Positions 1 through 4,580 of a DNA stretch of 5,673 bases are shown here, piece by piece (positions within the stretch are counted from its first letter, which is position 1; every line of letters begins with the position of its first letter). Origin of the DNA: Propionibacteriaceae bacterium (GTDB lineage: Bacteria > Actinomycetota > Actinomycetes > Propionibacteriales > Propionibacteriaceae); contig JAISTI010000150.1 of NCBI GenBank assembly GCA_031272685.1, positions 1-5,673 of the forward strand, in the 5' to 3' direction. The notes under the pieces were generated by a model that saw only the letters and a program-made list of their open reading frames with translations, had not been told where the DNA came from and did no database searches. The position numbers were made by a program, and so were the translations under genes.

Positions 1-1308
1 GTCGGCATCGAAGAGCTGCTGCGCCTGATGGAGAACGGCTTCCCCACCCCGTCGCTGCACCCGAACCCCGACGTCGACACGCCCTCCGGCGATCCGGCCG
101 ACACCCCGCCCACCGATCCCTCCGCCCCGCTCGTCGCACAGGTGATCCGCACCACCACCGACCCGTTCGCCGGCCGGCTCTCCATGGTGCGGGTTTTCTC
201 CGGCACCCTCAAAGTGGACGACACCGTGCAGGTGATCGCCCGCTACGGCGCGCTGAAATCCGACGTGCACCAAGACCACTCTTCTGCTGAGCGCGTCGGC
301 GGCATCCAGGTGGCCGCCGGCACCGAGCTCAAGCCCCGCCAGCAGGCCATCGCCGGCGAGATCGTCATGATCCCGAAGCTGAACGCCGCCGACACCGGCG
401 ACACGATTTGCTCCAAAGACCAGCAGGTCGTCGTCGAGCGCTGGACGCTGCCCGACCCGCTGCTGCCGCTGGCCGTGAAAGCCGCCACCCGCAACGACGA
501 AGACAAGCTCTCCGGCGCGCTGAACCGGCTCGCCGTCGAAGACACCACCGTCCGCCTCGACCGCTCCGGCGGCGACCAGCTGGTGCTGTGGGTGACGGGA
601 CAGGCGCACGCCGACCTGCTGCTGGGCCGGCTGGTCGACCGCTACGGCGTGCGGGTGGAGCAAGAGGAGATCAAAATCCCGCTGCGCGAAACCTTCATCG
701 GCCCGTCCGAGGCGCAGGGCCGCCACGTCAAGCAGTCTGGCGGGCACGGCCAGTACGCCGTCTGCCACATCAGGGTGGAGCCGATGGAGCGCGGCTCCGG
801 CTTCGAGTTCGTCGACCAGGTTGTCGGTGGCGCGGTGCCGCGCCAGTTCATCCCATCCGTGGAGAAGGGCGTGCGCTCGCAGCTTGAGAAGGGCGTCATC
901 GCCGGCTTCCCGGTAGTGGACATCCGCGTGGTTCTGGACGACGGCAAGGCACACTCCGTCGACTCCTCCGACATGGCCTTCCAGATGGCCGGGGCGCTGG
1001 CGCTCAAAGAGGCGGCCAATCCGAAGGTGATGGCGCTGCTGGAGCCCATCGACCTCGTCACCATCACCGTCGCCGACCAATACATGGGCGCGGTGATGAC
1101 GGATCTGTCCGGCCGCCGCGGCCAGATGCAGGGCACCGACAACATCGGCAACAAGACGGTCATCAAGGCGTTGGTGCCGCAGAGCGAGCTGACCCGCTAC
1201 GCCATCGACCTGCGCGGCTTGGCGCAGGGTTCGGGCACGTTCACCCGCGAATTCCACGGCTACGAGCTGCTGCCGCAGAACCTGATTTCCAAATATGTGA
1301 AGGAGTGA
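1..1308 (+). CDS. Elongation factor G-like protein (EF-G2/FusA2 type), 5'-truncated by the window edge
   Basis: This is the C-terminal 435 residues of a translational GTPase of the EF-G family; the start codon and GTP-binding domain lie left of the window. The frame is open from base 1 (VGIEELLRLM is the end of the G domain), so the ATG at 28 is internal. A Pro/Asp/Thr-rich linker (about residues 15-42) leads into domain II (about 43-145, with TDPFAGRLSMVRVFSG), domain III (about 155-225), domain IV (about 230-345) and domain V (about 346-435, with YMGAVMTDLSGRRG). Domain IV keeps SGGHGQY (246-252) and KAHSVDSS. The His of the latter (residue 318) aligns with E. coli EF-G His583, which is needed for translocation. 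I call it the second EF-G paralogue because domain IV has the HGQYAVC form and no tuf or ribosomal gene follows; coaA converges 6 bp downstream instead. The mycobacterial EF-G2 is reported to bind GTP without ribosome-dependent GTPase activity, so its role is unclear. TetM-type protection proteins are a less likely alternative. Confidence 0.9.
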   Translation, partial: VGIEELLRLMENGFPTPSLHPNPDVDTPSGDPADTPPTDPSAPLVAQVIRTTTDPFAGRLSMVRVFSGTLKVDDTVQVIARYGALKSDVHQDHSSAERVGGIQVAAGTELKPRQQAIAGEIVMIPKLNAADTGDTICSKDQQVVVERWTLPDPLLPLAVKAATRNDEDKLSGALNRLAVEDTTVRLDRSGGDQLVLWVTGQAHADLLLGRLVDRYGVRVEQEEIKIPLRETFIGPSEAQGRHVKQSGGHGQYAVCHIRVEPMERGSGFEFVDQVVGGAVPRQFIPSVEKGVRSQLEKGVIAGFPVVDIRVVLDDGKAHSVDSSDMAFQMAGALALKEAANPKVMALLEPIDLVTITVADQYMGAVMTDLSGRRGQMQGTDNIGNKTVIKALVPQSELTRYAIDLRGLAQGSGTFTREFHGYELLPQNLISKYVKE

Positions 1309-1314
1309 GCGGGC

Positions 1315-2271
1315 TCAAATCCGCCTGATCCGCACCCACGCGACGTGGTGGTTCGCGTCTTTGCGCAAGACGATGGTCGCGCGCCCGAGCGTGGGCTGGA
1401 TATTCAGCTTCAAGTTCGGGCCGTTGATGGTGTCCCAGAGCTTGACGGCCATTTGCGCCGACTGCTCGGGCGTCAGGTTCGCGTAGCGCGCGAAATACGA
1501 ATCCGGCTCCCGGAAGGCGGTTTCCCGCAGGGAGAGCAGGCGCTCGATGTACCAGCGGCGGATGCAGCCCTCGTCGGCGTCCACATAGATGGAGAAGTCG
1601 AAGAAGTCGCTGATGGCCAGGGCCGGGCCGCCGTCCACCCGCGGCCGGGCCGGCTGCAGCACGTTCAGCCCCTCCACGATCAAAATGTCCGGCTGGGTGA
1701 CGGTGATTTCCCGGCCGGGCACGATGTCGTAGGTGACGTGCGAGTAGACGGGCGCTCGCACTTCGGGCTCGCCGGATTTCACGTCCATCACGAAACGCAG
1801 CAACGCCCGGCGGTTGTACGACTCCGGGAAGCCCTTGCGGTCCATCAGCCCGCGCTCTTCCAGCACCGCGTTCGGGTAGAGGAACCCGTCGGTCGTCACC
1901 AAATCCACTTTGGGCCCACCCGGCAGCCCGGCCAGCAGCTCGCGCAGCAGCCGGGAGACGGTGGACTTGCCGACGGCCACCGATCCGGCGATCCCGATGA
2001 CGAACGGGGTGCGCGATCCGGTAATCCCCAGGAAGCCGTGGCTGTCGGCGAACAGCGAGCCGGTGCGCTCCATGTAGAGCTGAATGAGCTGTGTCAGCGG
2101 CAGGTAGACCTCTTCCACCTCGGGGAAGTCGGTCGGGTCGCCCACACCGCGCAGGCTCGCCAGGGTTTGCGCGTCGAGGGTGATGTGTTTGGACGCCGCC
2201 AGCCGCGCCCAGTGCGCCCGCGAGAGGGTCAGGTATGGCCCGAACGGGTCGTCGGGGGTGTACTCGCTCAT
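1315..2271 (-). CDS. coaA: Pantothenate kinase, type I (CoaA)
   Basis: CoaA phosphorylates pantothenate with ATP to 4'-phosphopantothenate, the first and regulated step of coenzyme A synthesis, in the cytoplasm. The 318-residue product matches the family length (E. coli 316). It carries the P-loop GSVAVGKST (residues 96-104, Lys102), TTDGF with Asp128 (E. coli catalytic Asp127), PVYSH with His178 and Tyr181 (E. coli His177/Tyr180), Arg244 (Arg243) and Asn283 (Asn282). Arg107 corresponds to E. coli Arg106, linked to CoA feedback inhibition, so feedback control is probably kept. I chose the ATG at 2271, giving MSEYTPDDPFGPY, because homology begins there. A 42-codon extension to 2397 stays open but would run over the start of the divergent gene and has no family-like sequence. 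Upstream is AGGATGG, usable as a Shine-Dalgarno site or, as TAGGAT, as a -10 element. The gene stands alone, divergent from the membrane protein gene and convergent with the EF-G-like gene. Confidence 0.96.
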   Translation of the reverse strand: MSEYTPDDPFGPYLTLSRAHWARLAASKHITLDAQTLASLRGVGDPTDFPEVEEVYLPLTQLIQLYMERTGSLFADSHGFLGITGSRTPFVIGIAGSVAVGKSTVSRLLRELLAGLPGGPKVDLVTTDGFLYPNAVLEERGLMDRKGFPESYNRRALLRFVMDVKSGEPEVRAPVYSHVTYDIVPGREITVTQPDILIVEGLNVLQPARPRVDGGPALAISDFFDFSIYVDADEGCIRRWYIERLLSLRETAFREPDSYFARYANLTPEQSAQMAVKLWDTINGPNLKLNIQPTLGRATIVLRKDANHHVAWVRIRRI

Positions 2272-2277
2272 CGCCCG

Positions 2278-2285
2278 CCATCCTA
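2278..2285 (-). promoter_or_regulatory. coaA start signal: TAGGAT -10 candidate overlapping AGGA Shine-Dalgarno candidate
   Basis: On the minus strand the bases before the coaA ATG read TAGGATGG. TAGGAT (2285 down to 2280) fits the TANNNT -10 consensus and lies 8 nt before the ATG, suiting a leaderless transcript. AGGA (2284-2281) lies 9 nt before the ATG and could instead be a ribosome binding site. The sequence cannot decide between them. No convincing -35 hexamer is visible. Confidence 0.4.
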
Positions 2286-2337
2286 TTGCCTGTCGGGAAC
2301 GGGTGGCCGCATTCGCGGATTCCACCGGGACGGCTAC

Positions 2338-2351
2338 CGGGGATCGCCCCG
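2338..2351. repeat. Short inverted repeat (CGGGG-ATCG-CCCCG) in the coaA divergent intergenic region
   Basis: A 5-bp perfect stem, CGGGG/CCCCG, encloses ATCG. It lies 9 bp upstream of the TAAGCT hexamer, where a -35 element or operator would sit. A direct repeat ACCGGG (2324-2329 and 2336-2341) runs into it, and the arms ATTCGCG (2311-2317) and CGCGAAT (2355-2361) flank it. Such short GC-rich palindromes can arise by chance at this base composition, so an operator role is only a possibility. Confidence 0.3.
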
Positions 2352-2360
2352 ACGCGCGAA

Positions 2361-2372
2361 TAAGCTGGTGGC
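2361..2372 (+). promoter_or_regulatory. Probable leaderless promoter of the membrane-anchored protein gene
   Basis: TAAGCT (2361-2366) fits the -10 consensus TANNNT and is separated from the ATG at 2373 by only GGTGGC. That spacing would put transcription start at or next to the start codon. The GGTGG is too close to the ATG to work as a Shine-Dalgarno site. The -35 position (about 2338-2343) has no consensus but overlaps the hairpin at 2338-2351. Confidence 0.5.
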
Positions 2373-2972
2373 ATGGCCGAGCCGCCCAAGCCCACACCGG
2401 CGTATGTGTATTTCTTCCGCCGGCTGCTGATGCTGCTCGCCTTCGGGGTGGTGCTCACCGGGCTCGTCTTCCTCGGCGTCGCCATCCACGGCACCTTGCA
2501 AGATCCGTCCAAGCAGCAAACGGCGCCGCCAACGGCCACCGCCACCGTCGCCGAAACTCCCTCGCAAGCGCCCACTCCCACCGGGCCGGTTGCCTGCGAA
2601 GGCAAGAGCCTCAAGCTGACGGTCGCCGGGTTCGCCAAGCTGAAAGTCACCGGCTCCCAGACGTTCAACCTCACCATCAAGAACAAGGGCAAAGAGGCCT
2701 GCTTGCTTAAGGTGGACGGCTCCAGCTACACCCTCACTGTCGTCTCCGGCTCCGACAGGATTTGGTCGACGGCCGACTGCCCGGAGTGGGTGCCCGAGGC
2801 CGATCTCACCCTTGCCGCCGGGGCCAGCCACGAGTTCAGCGTCGACTGGACGCTGCGCCGTTCCGACGGCAGCTGCAAGCTCGTCAAGAAGCAGCTCAAA
2901 CCAGGCACGTACGTCGCCAACGCCAGCTTCGCCGACGCTACGGGACGCCAGGTGCTGCTGCTAGTTTCGTAG
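2373..2972 (+). CDS. Membrane-anchored extracytoplasmic protein with a BsuPI-like/Ig-like domain; function unknown
   Basis: I do not recognise a characterised family member. The 199-residue product has a short cytoplasmic N-terminus with Arg16-Arg17, one hydrophobic segment (about 17-39) predicted to leave the rest outside the cell, a Thr/Pro/Ala-rich linker (about 48-73) and a C-terminal domain (about 75-199). No lipobox cysteine is present, so it is anchored by the segment rather than by lipid. The domain has four cysteines (75, 110, 136, 168), enough for two disulfides. Its order of motifs recalls BsuPI-type proteinase-inhibitor or related beta-sandwich domains: FNLTIKNKG, then GSSYTLTV, then RIWS with Trp131, then LTLAAGASHEFSVDW, then LKPGTY. 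A DUF4232-like fold is the other option. The ATG at 2373 is chosen because a TANNNT hexamer lies 6 nt before it and the sequence starts hydrophilic just ahead of the membrane segment. It diverges from coaA and converges with the CPBP gene (5-bp gap), so it is probably monocistronic. Confidence 0.85.
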   Translation: MAEPPKPTPAYVYFFRRLLMLLAFGVVLTGLVFLGVAIHGTLQDPSKQQTAPPTATATVAETPSQAPTPTGPVACEGKSLKLTVAGFAKLKVTGSQTFNLTIKNKGKEACLLKVDGSSYTLTVVSGSDRIWSTADCPEWVPEADLTLAAGASHEFSVDWTLRRSDGSCKLVKKQLKPGTYVANASFADATGRQVLLLVS

Positions 2973-2977
2973 CCGCA

Positions 2978-3853
2978 TTAGATCAGCCAGGCGAGCCAAG
3001 GCGTGGCGAGAATCCAGGGAGCGAGCAGCGGATAGCCCACGAACACCGCCGCGTCCATCAGGAAATGCGCCAGGATCAGCGGCGCCACCCGTTTCGTCTT
3101 CACGAAAAACAGCCCGAACACCACGCCCATGATGGCGTTTCCGGCGAACGAGCCGAAGCCTTGGTAGAGGTGGTACGAGCCGCGGATCAGCGCGCTGGCA
3201 AGCACAATCACCGCCGTGTTCCAGCGCAGCGCCCAGCAGCGGGCATAGAAGAAGCCGATGACGACGACTTCCTCCAGGATGCCGTTCATGGCGGCGGCGA
3301 GCAGCAGCACCGGCACCGTCCACCAGGCGGCGGCGAGGTTGGAGGGCACCACATGGGTGTTCAGCCCGAGCAGCCGGGCGCCGGCGAGGAAGGCCAGGCC
3401 GGGCAGGCCGATTCCGGCCGCCAAGGCGGCGGCCCAGCCCAGATCGGGCAGCGGGCGGATGCGGCCGTGCGTCAACCCGATAAGTTCGCGCCCGGAGCGG
3501 CCCAGCAGGTAGAGGGCGAGTAGGGCGGGCACCAGCGGGAAGGCGATATTGGCGAGCTGGTAGGCGAGGTCGAGCCAGGGCCGGTCGGGGGTGACGGAGT
3601 TGTTCAGCGAAGAAGACTGCTGGTTGAGCGCCACTTCCACCGTCAGCCGGTTCCAGATATTCAGCAGCGCGTAGACGGCCGACTGCCCCAGGGAAAGCCC
3701 GAGCACCAGCCACAGCTCCACGCCCGGCCGGGCCGTGAAGGCAGGGGGCGCCGGCGGCTCCGGGGCCGGGGTTTCATCCACCGCCAACACCTCCGCGCCA
3801 GGCGCCGCGGCTGGGTCAGGGACGGCGGTGGCGATGCCTTCATCTCCCAACAA
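2978..3853 (-). CDS. CPBP (CAAX/Abi) family intramembrane protease
   Basis: The product is a 291-residue polytopic membrane protein. CPBP members are intramembrane glutamic-type endopeptidases related to eukaryotic Rce1; bacterial ones act in bacteriocin immunity, protein maturation or unknown processes. An Ala/Pro-rich N-terminal tail (about 1-44) precedes several hydrophobic segments (near 46-68, 96-117, 138-162, 176-190, 212-223, 239-251, 258-275). The signature motifs are GILEEVVVIG with Glu194-Glu195, RGSYHLYQG with Arg224 and His228, and LAHFLMDA with His263 and Asp267. Motif 1 has Ile199 where the wider family often has Arg; I recall this EEVVV form from actinobacterial members. The start is the TTG at 3853, placed 7 nt after a strong AGGAGGA. 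A second TTG follows directly at 3850. The substrate is unknown and the neighbours give no immunity or bacteriocin context. Confidence 0.9.
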   Translation of the reverse strand: MLGDEGIATAVPDPAAAPGAEVLAVDETPAPEPPAPPAFTARPGVELWLVLGLSLGQSAVYALLNIWNRLTVEVALNQQSSSLNNSVTPDRPWLDLAYQLANIAFPLVPALLALYLLGRSGRELIGLTHGRIRPLPDLGWAAALAAGIGLPGLAFLAGARLLGLNTHVVPSNLAAAWWTVPVLLLAAAMNGILEEVVVIGFFYARCWALRWNTAVIVLASALIRGSYHLYQGFGSFAGNAIMGVVFGLFFVKTKRVAPLILAHFLMDAAVFVGYPLLAPWILATPWLAWLI

Positions 3854-3860
3854 GTGGACT

Positions 3861-3867
3861 TCCTCCT
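3861..3867 (-). promoter_or_regulatory. Strong Shine-Dalgarno site deciding the TTG start of the CPBP gene
   Basis: The minus strand reads AGGAGGA, an almost full complement of the 16S rRNA 3' end, ending 7 nt before TTG at 3853. It fixes the start at a non-ATG codon. It is the only classical strong ribosome binding site at a gene start in this window. Confidence 0.75.
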
Positions 3868-3892
3868 GTCAAATTCGCTTCTTCCCGAACCA

Positions 3893-3898
3893 ACGATA
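3893..3898 (-). promoter_or_regulatory. Candidate -10 (TATCGT) for the CPBP gene
   Basis: TATCGT on the minus strand fits TANNNT. It would start transcription near 3886 and give a leader of roughly 33 nt that includes the AGGAGGA site. It overlaps the candidate -10 of the divergent VOC gene. No good -35 is seen at the expected place, which falls inside the VOC coding region. Confidence 0.4.
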
Positions 3899-3909
3899 AC
3901 AATGGGGGC
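3897..3909 (+). promoter_or_regulatory. Candidate leaderless promoter of the VOC gene
   Basis: TAACAAT (3897-3903) resembles a -10 element, although the best 6-mer TAACAA lacks the final T. It is followed by GGGGGC and the ATG at 3910. The G-run touches the start codon too closely to be a Shine-Dalgarno site, so a leaderless transcript is the likelier reading. TTCGCT (3874-3879), 17 nt upstream, is at most a poor -35. Confidence 0.4.
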
Positions 3910-4545
3910 ATGCATCTCGATCATTTGACGTTCGCAGCCGGACCCGAGGGCTTGCTGGACGCCGCCGAGAAGCTGGAGAGCCGGCTGGGAGGCCGCTTTC
4001 GCGATGGCGGCTTTCACCCCCGGTTCGGAACACGCAACCGCATCCTTCCGCTCGCCGACGACCGCTTCCTGGAGGTGGTCGAAGTGCTGGAGCACCCTGC
4101 GGCCGAGAAAGCGCCTTTCGGGCAGGCCGTGCGCGCCCGTTCTGAAGAGGGCGGCGGCTGGATGGGCTGGGTCATCTCCGTCGACGACCTCACTCCTTTC
4201 GAGCACCGCCTGCAGCGCAAGTCCGTCGAGGGCTCCAGGCAGTTCCCCGACGGCCGCTGGCTGAACTGGCATCAAATCGGCATCAAGGGCCTGATCGCCG
4301 ATCCGCAGCTGCCATATTTCGTGAAATGGGAATCCGAGCCGGATGTGCTGCCCAGCGCCCTGCACGGCGAGATTCGCTTAGTGGAAATCGTCATCGTCGG
4401 CTCTCGCGACCGCGTCGAAAACTGGCTCGGCACCGATGTCGGCGAGCTATTCGACGGCGTCAAGCTGAACTTCACCTCCCTGAACGGACACCCCGGCATC
4501 GCCGCCGCCATCTTCGAAACCCCCTCGGGCCTGGTTCGCGTCTGA
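3910..4545 (+). CDS. Glyoxalase-like domain protein (VOC superfamily)
   Basis: The 211-residue protein looks like a soluble member of the vicinal oxygen chelate superfamily, closest in motif order to the glyoxalase-like (Glyoxalase_3) group. VOC proteins build a metal site from beta-alpha-beta-beta-beta modules and catalyse isomerisations, ring cleavages or dehalogenations; this group mostly lacks an assigned reaction. MHLDHLTFAA gives the first strand with His5, a usual metal-ligand position. HPRFGTRNRILPL (36-48) and DRFLEVVEVL (51-60), with Glu55, follow the family pattern of a Gly/Asn substrate loop and a strand carrying a metal-binding Glu. Residues 85-93 and 119-160 supply the next strands, and the tail (about 155-211) looks like a partial second module. 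There is no signal peptide. It starts divergently from the CPBP gene (56 bp) and lies 35 bp before radA on the same strand, but radA appears to have its own promoter. The substrate cannot be told from sequence. Confidence 0.85.
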   Translation: MHLDHLTFAAGPEGLLDAAEKLESRLGGRFRDGGFHPRFGTRNRILPLADDRFLEVVEVLEHPAAEKAPFGQAVRARSEEGGGWMGWVISVDDLTPFEHRLQRKSVEGSRQFPDGRWLNWHQIGIKGLIADPQLPYFVKWESEPDVLPSALHGEIRLVEIVIVGSRDRVENWLGTDVGELFDGVKLNFTSLNGHPGIAAAIFETPSGLVRV

Positions 4546-4550
4546 ATTTT

Positions 4551-4573
4551 TTGTCATAGGCGCGCTGTAGCGT
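4551..4573 (+). promoter_or_regulatory. PafBC/RecA-NDp-type DNA-damage promoter of radA
   Basis: TTGTCA (4551-4556) is followed by TAG, then 8 nt, then TAGCGT (4568-4573). The mycobacterial RecA-independent damage promoter has the form TTGTCRGTG, N8, TANNNT. The TTGTCR core, the spacing and the -10 all match; of GTG only the last G does. An 11-nt gap is far too short for a normal -35/-10 pair, which argues for this special class. The -10 ends 7 nt before the radA ATG, giving a probably leaderless mRNA. Confidence 0.65.
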
Positions 4574-4580
4574 CTGGGGC

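Noticed and set aside
408..1166. Overlapping frames on both strands inside the EF-G-like gene (plus 408-887, minus 642-1166, minus 243-548)
   Set aside because: All lie inside well-conserved EF-G domains II-V in the real frame and have composition typical of shadow frames.
2272..2397. 42-codon N-terminal extension of coaA to 2397
   Set aside because: It covers the divergent promoter region and the first codons of the membrane protein gene, shows no family-like sequence, and makes the enzyme longer than CoaA normally is.
1345..2430. 361-residue open frame on the plus strand antisense to coaA
   Set aside because: The low-complexity Arg/Gly/Val/His-rich translation mirrors coaA codons; no start signal or family resemblance.
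1241..2692. 483-residue open frame on the minus strand across coaA and the region upstream
   Set aside because: It is a different frame over clear coaA, rich in Ala/Arg/Pro/Gly with no recognisable domain: a GC-rich shadow. Its ATG at 2281 lies in the coaA start region but is out of frame with coaA.
2961..3713. 250-residue minus-strand frame inside the CPBP gene
   Set aside because: Arg/Ala/Pro-rich shadow of the CPBP gene, whose membrane segments and catalytic motifs are convincing in the other frame.
3867..3888. TGTCA at 3867-3871 as a second PafBC-type site for the VOC gene
   Set aside because: At the required spacing (near 3883) the sequence is TCCCGA, not TANNNT. The TGTC falls at the complement of the CPBP ribosome binding site.
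4515..4552. Possible intrinsic terminator after the VOC gene: CGAA(A)CC/GGTTCG stem and a TTTTTT run at 4547-4552
   Set aside because: The stem is short, has a bulge, and ends 8 nt before the T-run. The T-run also merges with the TTGTCA element of the radA promoter, which explains it better.
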